From assembly GCA_026413225.1 (NCBI GenBank), contig JAPMTP010000087.1, positions 62,001 to 126,000 on the forward strand: a DNA stretch of 64,000 nt. Reading direction: 5' to 3'. The notes below the pieces were generated by a model. The model saw nothing but the letters and a program-made list of their open reading frames with translations, searched no databases and was not told the DNA's origin. Made by a program: the position numbers and the translations under genes. Shown here one piece after another: positions 29,907-42,109 of this stretch. The stretch is from Otis tarda (Eukaryota > Chordata > Aves > Otidiformes > Otididae). Each line of letters starts with the position of its first letter. The first letter of the stretch is position 1.

Positions 29907-30246
29907 CTGTGCCAAGAGACAAGACCCTTGAGGGACACCGTGACGGACAACAGCTGCCCAAACAGCTTGTGGAGAGCAGCACCCCGGGCACCCGCCGGTG
30001 ACTATCGCGGGGTGGGTGGGAACGTTCAGCTCAGTTCGTGGTGACTTCAACACACGGCCACTGGCACGCGTTCCACTAAACCCCTATCTCAGTTCACGTG
30101 GCGCTTGCATAGAGCCCCCATCACTGAGCTCCGCTCCGCGGCTCTCGCACACACCTTTGGCTCCCGGGGAGATCCCGAAATGCCGCCAGCTGCTGGGAAT
30201 CCACACAGCAGCTTTGGCCAAGGCCCCAGTTCACGGCTGCGTGTAC

Positions 30247-30406
30247 CTTAACTCATTAGCTGCTGCTTGCAGAGCTCTGTCCTTCTCCTTCATCACCATG
30301 GCCATCTCCAACAGCTCCTTTCTAAGCAGGTGCAGCTCCCGCTCTTGGTCTTTCACCTGGCACATGTTCTGCTCCACTTCTGACTTCAGCTGCTCACTCA
30401 ACACTC
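30247..30406 (-). CDS. FHAD1: FHAD1-like E16, unit B
   Basis: The 160-base exon encodes VLSEQLKSEVEQNMCQVKDQ and the RKELLEMAMVMKEKD heptads. Acceptor GTGCCTAG, donor GTACAC. Two carried bases complete the Gly codon after E15. Confidence 0.88.
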
Positions 30407-31243
30407 CTAGGCACACCACAGCTCCATGGGTGTCTGGCTCCCCCATCACCCAAGCCCTGGGGGATCCGCACCTCCCAGTGATCCGACGCCCGCGGCCACG
30501 TCCCTTTTTCCCAAGGCATCATCGTGAGGGCCGTCAGCCATCATGGCGCTTGTCCCCGCAAACCCTCGCCCTGCCCTCGCTCGCAGCCCTCGCCTCCTGG
30601 GTCCTGCCACCAGACCTTGCTTCCCTAAATCACGGCGCAGGGCCGGTCTCTTTGTCAGGGCAGATGCCGCAGTCACGGCTCGCTACAGCCACTTGCCCTC
30701 TGCTTCGAGAAAAGCGGGGTCGCCAGCATTTCCTGGCCTGCCCGCTTTCACCCACCTGCCTTCCTCATTCGCTTCGCGCCGTTATGGCCAGCAAAAGCGG
30801 GCCACGTGCATCCCTTCGTCTCACACCTCAGGCTCCTTTCTGCCCCATACAGCCTCCCCAAAGCAACGTCACTCCCACTGAGGGATCCCCGGACAGGCTC
30901 TCCCAATTTAAAGCCTCAGGCCACCTTCGGCTCCAAGGGAGCCCAAGCAGTGGCATCCTGGAGAAAGATGGGCTCCATTTGTGTGCGTGTCCCCATCTCC
31001 CTCGGGGCATCTGCTCACCCTCACTCACCAGCACTGCTACCGCTTACACAAGGACAGCGAGGAATTCACCCACCCGCAGAGGGAACGGACCGCCTGCTTT
31101 GCCCCAAGCTGCCCTACAGCTTCACTTTCGCATGGGGACATCGCTTTCCCGTAGCTGCCCTGTGTGTGCTTCATGCCTACTGCCCTCGTTACCGCTCCGT
31201 GGAAGGACAGGAAGACGGAGGCCATGCAGTATGCTTCACTAAC

Positions 31244-31304
31244 CTGTCAAGTCCAACATCCTAGCTCTGGTTACCTTGAGCTCGTTGCTTAGCCTGGTGG
31301 TGGC
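31244..31304 (-). CDS. FHAD1: FHAD1-like E15, unit B (short form)
   Basis: The 61-base exon has acceptor ATCCTCTCTTGTAG and donor GTTAGTG. It encodes ATTRLSNELKVTRARMLDLT, matching RLTKELTETRARMSDM of FHAD1 better than unit A's form does. It starts in phase 0 after E14 and ends in phase 1 as E16 needs. Homology to unit A stops at about 31300, inside this exon's 5' part. Confidence 0.82.
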
Positions 31305-31515
31305 CTACAAGAGAGGATTGGCAGCGACTGTTACCAGGCTTGCAGGACTCCCCCTTTCTCGTGGCTGATGCGCATCCCTGTCTAGACGGGGGAGACCACC
31401 CGCTGGCCACTAATGGCCCCCTGACCAAACTGGACCACCGTGCTGCAGAGCCCTTCCACATTTTGTTCTTCCAAGCGTGAGCACTTCTGCTTTGCCTCCT
31501 GCACGTGCCACTCAC

Positions 31516-31623
31516 CTCAGTTAGGCTTCTCAGCTGGCTCTCCAGGTCTTGGATCTTCTTCTGTCCTTCCTCCAATAGTTGCTTGCACTTGTCCTTCTCC
31601 TTGGCGATAGCACTCTCCAGCAT
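31516..31623 (-). CDS. FHAD1: FHAD1-like E14, unit B
   Basis: The 108-base, 36-codon exon has acceptor CCTCAG and donor GTGAGTGG. It encodes MLESAIAKEKDKCKQLLEEG and ends LESQLRSLTE, a regular coiled coil. It is absent from unit A. Confidence 0.83.
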
Positions 31624-32520
31624 CTGAGGAGCGACAGCCCTCAGCAAAAAAAACCCAACCTATCCTTTCGGAACAGACTCTGGAATGCAATCAGGAAGGT
31701 CACCACTCTGGAGCAGGGGCATGTCATGGGGAAAAAAGCCAGACAGGACACGAGGCGACTCGGAGATGGAGGGGAGAAGAGCGCCTGGGGAACGGCACGG
31801 CACAGAGACTAAGCAGGAGCCGCTTACTCAGCTGCTCCTTACCTGCTTCCTTGGGAAAAACGAAGCTGGAAAAAGCCATTCCCAAAGCGACACACACAAG
31901 TGTGCTAGGAATTGCCTCGCCAGACCACCGCAATAGGCTGTCCCCATCACACTGCACAGACACGGCAAAACACTCACTCACGCCTTGACCGACAGCGTGT
32001 CCTGCACCAGCCCCATCACCTCCACGCCCCGGGCTTCCCCGGGACTGCAGCTGACCCAGCGAGAACCTGCCAGCCCGCCACCGCCCCCACCTTCTCCACA
32101 GCCACAACAGACCTCAACACACCTCAAAGGAGCTCAGCACGGGGAAGGGAGGGAGCACATGGCTTGCAAGGAGGCCGGCCTGCGCTGGCATTCCAGCTCC
32201 TACACACAATGCAACTTCCCCCTAAGCTCACGTTATCTGGATGCTGCTCCTTGCTTCCCGCTTTCTCCCAGGGACGGACCGGCTGCAGCGCACCCTGCCA
32301 TTACCTGCATGCTTTCTGGTTCCAGGGCGGACCAGAAACCGCCATAACTCCCCATAACTCTGGGGAGTTATGATCTCCCACATCACCATGGGAGGATGGC
32401 CCGGCTCTTGGGACGGCTCCTAGGCATGTCACAGCTAGGGACATGCCTCTCCCTAGGCAACGCTACCACGGACACCTATTTCTCCTGCATACCAGTCCTC
32501 TTCCTCACAAACCACCATAC

Positions 32521-32658
32521 CTCTTTGCTCTCCTTGTCCTTCTCCATTAGAACTTCCTTCATTTTCCTCTCCAAGTCTTGCTGGTGTTTCGCTTCCAGCT
32601 CCTTCATGTGCTTCTGCAGCAACGCTGCCTGCGACTCCTGGAGCCCCTCTAATTGGTA
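32521..32658 (-). CDS. FHAD1: FHAD1-like E13, unit B
   Basis: The 138-base, 46-codon exon has acceptor TTTCCTGTAG and donor GTATGG. It encodes YQLEGLQESQAALLQKHMKE and on to VLMEKDKESKE. Charged coiled coil, phase 0 on both sides. It is absent from unit A. Confidence 0.82.
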
Positions 32659-32972
32659 CTACAGGAAACCAGCAGACACGGAGGACTTCCAGAAAGCGTG
32701 TCGGTGGAAGAGCAAGAAACAAGCATCCCGTGTGCATTCCCTACCACGCCTTTCACAAGAGCATCCTTGCTGCGTTAGAGATACAGCCGCTGGCACACTG
32801 ACAGCACGAGCTCAGGCTTCTCCACCCCCCTGCATTTACTGCCACCCCAGGGACCACCGCTACTGCGCGTTCCCAGGCCGGGAGCCACACTGCCTTGCTT
32901 GACTCAACCACCGCATTTACCGACACAACGCTCCCCAGCACCGCGGCTCCACAGACACACGCGTTTCCATAC

Positions 32973-33043
32973 CTGTAGCATCTGATTCTTCCGCGCCGTT
33001 TCCTGACTGTTTTTCACCAGTTTCTGCAAAGTGGGCAGCAGCC
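32973..33043 (-). CDS. FHAD1: FHAD1-like E12, unit B
   Basis: The 71-base exon after GGCTTTTGCAG encodes LLPTLQKLVKNSQETARKNQ and ends MLQ before GTATGG. Two initial bases complete the codon split with E11. A second AG (CTTTGCAG at 33024-33031) would shorten it by 20 bases and break phase, so the longer form is chosen. Absent from unit A. Confidence 0.76.
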
Positions 33044-33913
33044 CTGCAAAAGCCAAGGGAGCCTCGCTGCACGGGGTGCTCACACAGCCCATGTTCACCA
33101 CCCGGAGCATCCTCAGCGGCCTGGGCACGCTGCTTGCCTCCTCGGCCGCTGATGACCTTCAGCCCTGGCCCTCACCCCCTCGCCTGATGGCGGAGGTCAT
33201 AGGCAGCAGGGAGGAGAGGGGACGGCCACTGACTCCCCACGCAGTCACCCCCTGCGCTCGTTACCCACAGCCACACTCGACGTGGGCTGCCCATCCTGGG
33301 GCAGCAGATGTGCAATTGTCGGGGAAGGGGAGACCCATGGGCAACAGCTCTGCCTTTCTTCCAGAGACCCTCGCCATCCTGGAGACACTCATCAGCCTCT
33401 CACCACGGGATTCAGGCTCTGAGATCCTCTCCGAGGGTCTCCCAGAGGCCAGCCCCAGGCCTCCCCTCCGCATTTACTGGAACTGCGGCACATTCCCACC
33501 CCCAGGAAATGGCTGCTATGGTTGAGATGTCGCTGGAAGGGAGCCTGACCGCGCACGCAGTCCGCTGGCAGGCAATAAGAGTGCACACACTGCATGAGCA
33601 CATCGACCCCAGAGGAAAGCCTCGCTCCACGAGTGTCACAGGACAAAGACCGGCAGCAAAGGCACCAGGCTCCTTGCCCGCCATCAGGGCTTGCTAAACC
33701 TGGGATGCAGGGAGGGACCTTGCAGCTCTTTGCAGCGTACACCTTCATCACGCTGGCAACCATTCCTACAAGCAGGAACCCCTCGACAAGAACCTCTTGC
33801 TCCTTGCCCACTGCCTTTGGTCTGGGGAAGGCTGCTGCCATGACTTGCAAGCCTTCCTCCCTGCTGGTCCCCCATCCCCTCCTCGCTCTCTGGACACCCA
33901 GCGGGACACAGAC

Positions 33914-34109
33914 CTTTCCCAGAGGTCATCTGGTGCATCCCTGTGCTGGCCAGCAGCCGCTCCGCGCCCTCCAGCCAGGACAACAGCACACGTGCCATTT
34001 CCACCACCGCCGCCCCAATGGGCGAGATGGAGTGGTCCAGGCACACCGCCTCCAGCCTCCCCAGTTCCTCTCGCAGGCTGTTGCTGCTGCAGGGGCTCCT
34101 CAGGCATGC
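33914..34109 (-). CDS. FHAD1: FHAD1-like E11, unit B
   Basis: The 196-base exon has acceptor TTTTCTCCAG and donor GTCTGTG. It encodes ACLRSPCSSNSLREELGRLE, then AAVVEMARVLLSWLEGAERL and TGMHQMTSGK. The segment CCSNDL...E, then a helix with LSWLE..EQLL.D.GI is characteristic of FHAD1. Only its 3' third remains in unit A. Confidence 0.9.
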
Positions 34110-34488
34110 CTGGAGAAAACACAGCCGGTCCACACGCTAGCCTGCACAGTTTGCGGACTTCCATGCCTTGGCACAACAGACAACATCTCTGAGAAAGTCC
34201 TGGGGACAGCCTGGTGAAGGCTTCGGTACGACACTTGGCTTCTGGGGTCAGTATCTGGGGTGGGAATGGCAGGCCCTGGGGAGGACACTTCCACCCCACC
34301 TCCCCCATTGCTTGCCAACCAACACTTTTTGGGGGCTACACTCCCCTCTCGCTGCTCTGCAGAGCTCCGCGCTGCCTAGTGCGCATGCCCAAGCATCTCT
34401 TTTCCCTCTCCTCACCTCACGCCCAAAAACTGCCCCGTGCCACTTATCTCCCGGCTGCCAGTTGGCCAACGGCCTTTAAAGGACTGAC

Positions 34489-34641
34489 CTGGAGCTGGCC
34501 CAGGGATTTCTGGAACACCTCAACTTTTGTCGACACCTCCTTCTCCCTGAAGAGCCTGGAGTTTATTTCTTCTAGCAGAGACTTCACTCTCTTCTGACTC
34601 TGTTGCTTTTCTTGAGACGTCTCCCTGACCTTGTCTATCAC
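34489..34641 (-). CDS. FHAD1: FHAD1-like E10, unit B
   Basis: The 153-base, 51-codon exon has acceptor CTTTTGCCAG and donor GTCAGTCC. It encodes VIDKVRETSQEKQQSQKRVK and onward to FQKSLGQLQ. In FHAD1 this follows TDQQLIEKI. Absent from unit A. Confidence 0.85.
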
Positions 34642-35003
34642 CTGGCAAAAGCACACGACAGAGAATAAAGCGCCATCTTACCATCCTTTTCCAGCTGAGG
34701 GAAACATCCGCTGCCACACGGCCTGTCTCTGTGGCCTATAATTAAAGCTCTGTGCAATGTAGCAGCCCCATCAGACTCCCGGACTTCTCCTGCTTGCAGC
34801 CCACGGACTCCATGCGAGCTTTGGCGGACACAGAGGATCGTGTCTTTCATGTCAGGTGGCAGCGCCACGAACCTGGGAGAGCTGCTGCCCAGCTTACAGC
34901 CTGGAGAGCCTTGGATGCTACCACTGCACGGAGCAGGCACCATGGCCGTTCCGTAGCGATCGACTCGAGCCGCTTCGGCTCAAGTCCTGCTCTCCGAACT
35001 CAC

Positions 35004-35024
35004 CTGCTCCTCCGTCAGAGCCTC
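35004..35024 (-). CDS. FHAD1: Possible FHAD1-like micro-exon E9, unit B
   Basis: Seven codons EALTEEQ stand before a perfect donor GTGAGTTCGG. The next exon starts VIDKV, so the join parallels FHAD1 PVTDQQLIEKI. The acceptor (GTGCAGAG) is weak. A longer version from CTCCAG at 35045 would be out of phase with E8. Confidence 0.45.
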
Positions 35025-35329
35025 CTCTGCACCACCCACTGCTCCTGGAGAACAGACTTGAATCACTTGGATTTTGAAGGACTTCAGCTACAGCAGAAAT
35101 CAACACGGGAAGACACAAATCACTGAAACCTGCTAGCAGCTCTGCTGCCCAACCCAGCCCTCTACATACCAAGGCAAAGGCTGTCCTGGCAGCTTCCTCC
35201 TCCGACACCGAGGTCTCTGCGCTCAGGCACGATGACCTTACCTTCGCCTTGGCAACACTCGTCCTGTAGCTGCCTCCAGCCCGGACCGTGGATCCTGCCG
35301 ATCCTGCCCCATGCCCACAGACGCCCTAC

Positions 35330-35437
35330 CTGCTCCTTGGCCTGCTCCAGGTTGGCTCTCAGCAGCTCCTCCTTGCGCCCCATGGCCTGCAGCCGCAGGG
35401 CTTGCTTGGCGCGGTGTTGCTTCAGCATCTTCTCAGC
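35330..35437 (-). CDS. FHAD1: FHAD1-like E8, unit B
   Basis: The 108-base exon encodes AEKMLKQHRAKQALRLQAMG, RKEELLRANLEQAKEQ. FHAD1 has the corresponding LLQLQEMGNRESLIKINLERA. Splice borders as in unit A; phase 0 on both sides. Confidence 0.9.
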
Positions 35438-35564
35438 CTGCAAGCCAAGAGCATTTGCACATCAAAGCCAGACCAGTCAAACATGCCAGAAGAGCTTCTG
35501 CCCAGACCATCTCGTGCCCATTCCTCCCTGCCCTCCGCCGCGTACCCCACAGCCAGATCCTTAC

Positions 35565-35669
35565 CTTGGCTTTCTCAGCCAGCTGCCCTCGCGTGATCTC
35601 CTGCTCAGCGCAATACTTCTGCACCTCCCGCTGCAGCTGCTCCACGTCGCGTTCCAGCTCCTTGACACG
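35565..35669 (-). CDS. FHAD1: FHAD1-like E7, unit B
   Basis: The 105-base exon encodes RVKELERDVEQLQREVQKYC and AEQEITRGQLAEKAK, coiled coil in phase 0. Confidence 0.9.
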
Positions 35670-36064
35670 CTGCAAGAGTCCCGGGACAGCGCAGGCTCTC
35701 ACCAGAGGAGCTCGGCACTGCCTCTCCAGAGGGTTTCTCCCACTAAGCCCTACATTTTCCCCATCTGGCCCATTTCCTTTAGCCCACAGCTTTCTCCTCT
35801 CAACGTTTACTGTGGTCAGATTGGTTTTCGAGTGGCTTGCACTCTTATTTCAGACACCATTCTCCTGCATTGCAGCGCGGTGTTACGATTTCTACCGGAG
35901 CTTACATTTCTCCGGCTCCCTCTGCACATTAGGCACCTTCTATTACAGGAGTCGGAGGCAAAGCACCTCCCTCAAAATGCCCAGTCGCTTTTTCTCTCAA
36001 CGATGCATTCCCACGCCCGCTGCTCGCCCGCGCACTCCATCGCCCCAAACGCCTTGCAACTCAC

Positions 36065-36116
36065 ATTTTGGCTCAGAGTCAATTCTCGCTCTCTGAGCTC
36101 CCGCTTCTCTTCCTGT
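36065..36116 (-). CDS. FHAD1: FHAD1-like E6, unit B
   Basis: The 52-base exon encodes QEEKRELRERELTLSQN between GCTCTAG and GTGAGTTG and joins E7 in frame. It needs two carried bases, but E5 ends in phase 0, so an exon between 36.12 and 37.45 kb is unseen or lost. Confidence 0.75.
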
Positions 36117-36240
36117 CTAGAGCACTAGAATGAACGGCGCCCAAGGAAGAAAAAAAACAAGACGTCAGAGCAGGCAGATACCGTCATTTCTGCAGCAACT
36201 GTCGGCCCGTACTTCAGTGCCCCAGCCCTGCTACGTGCTG

Positions 36241-37454
36241 CGATGATGGAGTGCCCGCCATGGGGCTGTCAAGGCACAGAGACCAGGAGAGTGCCCGCAC
36301 CTGGAAATGCCCCTTTTTAAGGCATTGCCTGGCTGAGGGAAGGACAAACACCCGCAGGGAGTACCCAGTGACAGAGCTAAACTCCTCTGGCTTCGGAAAG
36401 ACTTCGACAGGGATAGGGGGAAAGGATCCAAGGCAACAATCCCAATTACAAACATCGATGGCCACCCGACCGTGATGGCAACAGACATCTCGTGTGCTTT
36501 TCAGCTCTGCGCTCCAGGGTATCGGGGATTCACAGTCCCACCCGAGCGCCTCACACCAGCTCCCGCCTCCCTCCGGCTCTTCCTGCATCCACGGAGCGGA
36601 GGAAACCCACCCAGGGATGCTCGGGGACGCACTCTCTGCCTTGAAATGAGTGCTGCGGGACAAGTGCCACCAGACACCCAGCAGGATGTGTCACTGGGAT
36701 GCCTGGTCCCCCTGCCTCAAGTGCATGCAGTTTCTCAAGCGCTTGTACAGATCAACAATTTCCCACCGGTTAACGGGCTGATTTGTGGCACAGCTCTTCT
36801 CCAGAGCGCTGCTCGGGGAGGATGCTTGGCCAGGTCCAGGCTGGCAGGTGCGGTGACCCCCACCTGCAGCCCCCGGGCCCCAGGCAGCTTTTCCATTGCT
36901 TCAAATTCACAGCCATTCACTCCCTTCTCCTGGTACGCTGCCTACTCAGCCAGCCAACACGCTGCGCCCGCTCTGCGCTTACCATGCGGCTCTGCCAGTT
37001 AGGGAGGGAGCTGCTAATACGGAAAACAACAGCCGGCTGCACAGCCCGCTTCCTTTAGGAGAAAAACCAGGCTGGGCTGCAGGGAGCACCCACAAAGACG
37101 AGCTTTCCATGGGAAAGAATCTCAGCAGGAGCGCTTGGCACCTACAACCAGCTCTGCTCACCGAAATCCAGGGCACACAGCACCTGCCTGCCCAGCACGC
37201 AGCGGGATTCAGCTGGGGCAGGCCACGCGGCTCCGTGGGCATCGCACGGCCCCCAGACCCACCCGCTGCCCCGTCGCCGCTCCGTCCCAGCGGTGGTGCG
37301 GCCAGGAGCCTCGGGTTACAAGGGGAACCCCGACACACCCAGCTGCTGGGCTTCTTTACAGAGAGAGACGCCAGGCCCTTCTTCCCCTCCTGGCTTCCCA
37401 CCTCACTCCAGACACCAGACTGACATTTCCTGAGACCCCATCAGGGATCTTCAC
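36241..37454. other. Unit-B-specific intronic stretch
   Basis: Unit A lacks this whole interval. The exon expected between E5 and E6 was searched for on the minus strand and not recognised. No transposon signature seen. Confidence 0.5.
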
Positions 37455-37585
37455 CTTGGCAGACATGACTGCTAGCTCCTTGTCCTTCTCTCTGTTTTCC
37501 TTTTTCATGTACTCAACATCTTCTCTGAGTTGCAGCATTTTCTGGTCCTTCTCAGCCATCTCCCTTAGCAGCCTGCTCACTAGAC
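37455..37585 (-). CDS. FHAD1: FHAD1-like E5, unit B
   Basis: The 131-base exon encodes LVSRLLREMAEKDQKMLQLR, EDVEYMKKENREKDKEL and AVMSAK. FHAD1 reads [20 protein letters not shown] then NKEKDYQLEALSS at this place. Acceptor TTTTTCCTCAG, donor GTGAAGATC. Two carried bases complete the Gly split with E4. Absent from unit A. Confidence 0.92.
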
Positions 37586-38183
37586 CTGAGGAAAAAACCG
37601 CTCCGGTGACAGGCTACCCTAGGTCCCTGGCACAGGACCACCCTCCCTCTTTGACAACCGTTCCCCTTGGACAGTGGATTCAGCTTTCGGCACACCGTGC
37701 TGCCCATCGCTCCGTGACAGCATCGCTACCAAGCTCCTCGGAGCCTCGTGGCACACGCTCCCGGGAGGCTGAGCAGTTCTTACGGATCCGATTCGGCTGC
37801 CTTACTGCGTCAGATCCGCGGCTCCGATGCTGCCCTCCCTGCCGAGCGAGCTGTCCCCCACGGGGTGCACGGCCGCTCACTCAACAGCACCGCGTGCCAG
37901 CAGCTCAGAGCCCGCCCCACCATCGGCGCTTTTCTCCCCTAACACACTTCTCCATCCCAACACTCTGCCTTCGGCACCCGCATTGTCCCTCGCTCTGGGG
38001 GCCCTCGTCGTGTCAGACGCTGCCCTGCAGCCCCCGCAGAGCTTCAGGGCACAGATGCGGAGGATTTCTAGGAGCCCCTCCAAAACTTCTGTTGCTTGGA
38101 CACTTTGGCCAAGGCTCCTTCCTTGCCAGGAGCCGGTCCCCACCCGCTTTGTGCCCCTCCACAGAGCTCCAGGGATACCATAC

Positions 38184-38307
38184 CGCTAACCACAGCGTGG
38201 TCCCTCTTCCACTTCTCGCTTTCTTGCCGCAGCCTTACGATTTCCAGGTCTCTGCTGGAGGCGCAATGGGCTAAAGCCTCGCTCACTTCTTTCTGCAGTT
38301 CGCTGAT
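38184..38307 (-). CDS. FHAD1: FHAD1-like E4, unit B
   Basis: The 124-base exon has acceptor CTCTGTTTTGCAG and donor GTATGG. It encodes ISELQKEVSEALAHCASSRD and VRLRQESEKWKRDHAVVS. FHAD1 has EIT.LK.E...LKKDNAITTG. Ends in phase 1. Absent from unit A. Confidence 0.9.
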
Positions 38308-39763
38308 CTGCAAAACAGAGACTCGCTCGCGCTCCTCCCCGGAATCCTCTTTCCCTCCGTTACAGCCCCCTTCAGAGAGGGAAATCTGGCGCTTCCCAGG
38401 TCATGCTCCGATGGGGTTACTCTTTAGCAGCGTGGACTGGCTCCCCGCAGTCCTCGCTTTGGACAGGACCATCTCAGATTCCTTGGGACCCTTCCTGCTG
38501 CACCCCTCAGACAAGAGGCACACTGAGGCGTTGTCTCCCAGGCTGGCAACGTGTGGCTGGGGCCGGGTGACCCTGCTAACGCGGCAGCAGGCAGACACAC
38601 CTGTACACCTAGCGCCTTGCCAGGGCACACGTATTTATTGCTACAAATGCCAATCCGGAGCCGCTAAGGGGAACTCCTGTTCCCGTTCCCACCGCAAACG
38701 CCGTTTTTACAGGCTCTGCTGGAAATGGAGAGTGGGAAATACCCTTTGCTACCCGCTTTCGCTACCATCGGCAGCGTGCGTAAAGCACAAAACCGCTTCC
38801 CGCTGCTCAAGCCACTGGTTTCACTAAGCAATTACTGGAGGGCATAGAAGAGCTGGAAGAGCCTTGGGCTGGGGAAAGGAAAGATGCTGCAAACACAGAC
38901 ACGCTCAGCGTTTCATCTCAGTGCTGTCACGGCAGCGATGCTGCCAGCACCTCGACGCTCTCTCACCTCCCCTCCACCAGGAACCTGCTTCTCACAGCCT
39001 CCTCTGCACCACAGTCAGGACGAGCCCAAAGCATTTCCCAGCATCCGTCACACCCCAGATGCCGGGGCAAGGGCAGGACGCAACCAGGACGGGCTGGCCA
39101 AGATGCCTGGCTCCTGACCTGCGTGCCTCCATCGGACCCACACCTTGCATTGCGCCTTTTCCTGTGCCAGAGAGACGCGGCAGGACTCCCTCACTGTCTC
39201 TCCAGGCCATTTTCTGAGCTCTCATAAAACGCGAGTGTGTGCTATTACCGTACCCCTGGACAAGACAACTAGAAGCTCTCTCTCCTCTACTCAGCCACCT
39301 ATTGCCACCAGGACGCCCAGGGACTGCGCTGCCTTTGCGATGGGTATTCTCCCCCAACCCCAGAAACGCACCCATGCAGACCCTTCCTGAGGTAAGAGGG
39401 GCGAGGGGAATGCGAGAGGGAAGCAAGGGCTCTGGCTGCCTGGCCCACCATGCCTGTGTGCGCCTCTTCTCTACCAAAGGCTCCTTCAGCTTCTGTTTCC
39501 CTCCCCACTGCAGCTCGACAGATCCCACCACACACACGCCACATTTCGGTACCAGCTTCTTTACTGGAAACTTGCACAGAAAGCAAGCACCCAGGTAAAA
39601 TACAAATAAGAAACACAACCACAACCATGCTGGAAAAAACACTTCTCCTTCCGTTCCCTTCTGTGCAGACCTGCTCCTCCTACAAACTGAGCATTACGCT
39701 ACAAAACACATCTGCCGCGGAGAGGTCTTTTCCCTGCACGGTGCCCACGGAAGCCGTCAGTAC

Positions 39764-39976
39764 CTGCTGCCTCAAGGCTCTGGTCTCCTCCGTTTTGGCT
39801 CCCAGCTCTCGGTCAAAGGTGCGCTGCTTCTGGGACAGCTCTACCTTGGTCCTTGCCATCACCTCAGCCAGCGCCCTCGTCATAGTTACGATCTCATCCT
39901 GCAGATCTCTTATCACTCCGTCTTTCTCCTTCAGTCGTATTTCCCAGCTCGACAGGTGATCCACTTCCTTGTCCAC
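39764..39976 (-). CDS. FHAD1: FHAD1-like E3, unit B
   Basis: The 213-base, 71-codon exon has acceptor GGGCTTCCGCAG and donor GTACTGACG. It encodes VDKEVDHLSSWEIRLKEKDG, VIRDLQDEIVTMTRALAEVM and ends ETRALRQQ. It matches the start of the FHAD1 coiled coil (REVSRLSDFE...KDAIIANLQNEV). Absent from unit A. Confidence 0.92.
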
Positions 39977-40280
39977 CTGCGGAAGCCCTGCATCCTGTGG
40001 GCAGATTACGGGTGCCGGCTGTCACTCTCTGGCTACGGAGACACCGGGCCGCCCGCTCCGGGTGGTACCCGCTCGTGGCCATCAACCGCCTGGAACTTGC
40101 TCGCCCCGGCCTTCCACGAACCACCGCGCCCACCCCCATCACCAGGAGAACTCCCCTTCGCTGACGGTCCCTGCACCCTGCTGGGGTGGCTGTTCAGAGC
40201 CAAAATCATTTGGCGGGGCTCGCCTGCTCTGCCCAGGACGGGGACAGGGACGGTGTCCCTCACACCTTCCCCCACCTCAC

Positions 40281-40372
40281 CTTCTCCTGTGGGATGATAT
40301 CCCCTTCCTGAATCCCCAGGAAAGCGGTTTCCTCCGCACCGGTTGCACCGCTGCCTGGGATGCCGGTCATGA
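40281..40372 (-). CDS. FHAD1: FHAD1-like E2, unit B
   Basis: The 92-base exon encodes MTGIPGSGATGAEETAFLGI and QEGDIIPQEK; E3 follows in phase 0. It needs one carried base at its start, which E1 (phase 0) does not give, so a linker exon is unseen. Confidence 0.8.
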
Positions 40373-41323
40373 CTGGAAAAAGCACACACCACAGCAGCAG
40401 ACGTCAGCACGGGAACTGGCTGCACGCCATGTCCCGCTCACTCGCCTCAAACCTACTCCAAGGCAGCGGCTACTTTACAGACCACGAGCTCACCTCACAG
40501 CCACAACAGACACCAACTCCTCGGCACTAACAAGACACCAGTGCAAACAGTCGGCACACCAGAGAGAAACAACACACCTCTGGGACCCCAGCGAGCCTCA
40601 AGGGCAGCGGAGACACCGCAGACCAAGGCTCCGGTGATATTTCCCCATTGCGCCAGCTCTACTGTGCCACCTCACGGTTGACTTCGTACGGCTTCGGCCA
40701 GCTCCATCCACCCAAATCTCAAGGCAGGAAAAGCCCCAGACTGGGAGTCAGGCCGTACCAAGCTACGTTCATGGCAACAGCTGGACCATTCCTCCAAGCC
40801 CTTGTTTTCCAGCTGGACCATTCCTCCAAGCCCCTGCCTGCGCTTCATCGCTATGGCACGCAGAATTTCCAGAGGCGTGTTCACTACAACCCTCGTTTCA
40901 GGATTCTGCACTCAAGGCAGCCAGTAACTGCGCTGCCAAGGAGGAAAACCATCATTTCACCCTTCCCGATCACACACAGGGAAAAAGGAAGAGGAAACGT
41001 CCCTCTCGGCTACCAGGGCAACGGCATTCCCCTTGGGACATCCCAACCCATTTCTTAACTGACCCACGAGCCACCCAGGACCGCACACGACCTCCCGCCA
41101 GCTCCACTGGTCCAGGACTCACAGCCCACCGCTGCCGAGGGGCGGCCCTTCTCAAAACTGCCTCTGCTCGGATCCCCTCCGCTCGAGGCTAAGGCACTCA
41201 CAGGGGACACCAGGCTACCAACCACCCGCTTTGGCATCGGGGAGTACCTGGCCTCACGGCGGAGGTCCTGCTCAAAGTGTCCAGCGGGATGGAGCTGGTC
41301 TTGCCCTTAGGCCGAGGACTCAC

Positions 41324-41503
41324 GGATCGCTTCCGTGACAGCGGACGGGGCACGTGGCTGGTCATGCCGGGAGTCCGGCTGCTGGAAGAGGCGGGGGCGT
41401 GCTGCCCCCACAGCGAGGAGAGGGGCGGATGAGGCACAAACTTTGAGAGTTCGGCCTTTGAAGCCACCTGGAGCTGCCTGTTCCGTGCGGGGGTACAGGA
41501 CAC
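41324..41503 (-). CDS. FHAD1: FHAD1-like E1 (Ser/Pro linker), unit B
   Basis: The 180-base exon is nearly identical to A's 7312-7491. It begins VSCTPARNRQLQVASKAELS and ends HVPRPLSRKRS before GTGAGTCC. It is the most 5' recognisable coding exon of the unit. FHA-domain exons would be expected between it and E0 but are not seen. The initiator Met is not determined. Confidence 0.75.
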
Positions 41504-42109
41504 CTGTGAGGGGAAAAAAGACCCCAATAGCAGCAAGACTTCAGGCACCTCCTTAGCCCTTGGGCCACGTGCGTTATGTCCTACAAACCCCAGGCACAGA
41601 CCTCAGCGGAGGCGCATTTTGAGTCCTCTCCCCTTTCCGTTCCCCAAGGATCGGACTTAAATCCAGACTCCCCCATCTTTTGCAAAATTAAAAAAAAAAT
41701 CCTTGAGTTTTGATGCATTTCCAGCTCTTCCCTCTCTCTCCATTCGACTGCCCTGTTTCTGCACGTCATCGGCACTATCCGAAAGCCCTCGTTTCACGCC
41801 TCTCCCGGCTCCCACGCAGGTGGCCCCACCCTGTCACTTCTCCCGTGCAGCGAGCCGACCCAAAGCCTCTCACCGCACTCCTGCCTTGCCACGGCAATCA
41901 CCACCCCCTACGCCGGGCCTGTCACACGCGTAATTCGGACACTCTCCGCTACCCTCCCGATAAGCAGAGCTTCCCCGGACGGCAGCGACGAGCCACCTTC
42001 ATTGTCTCCTACATCAGCTGCCCCAGCCCCTTCACCCGCAAGGCTTACGTTACAAAGAACAACTACTACCGTTTAGTAAATCCCCCGACCAACGCACAGC
42101 AACCCAGCC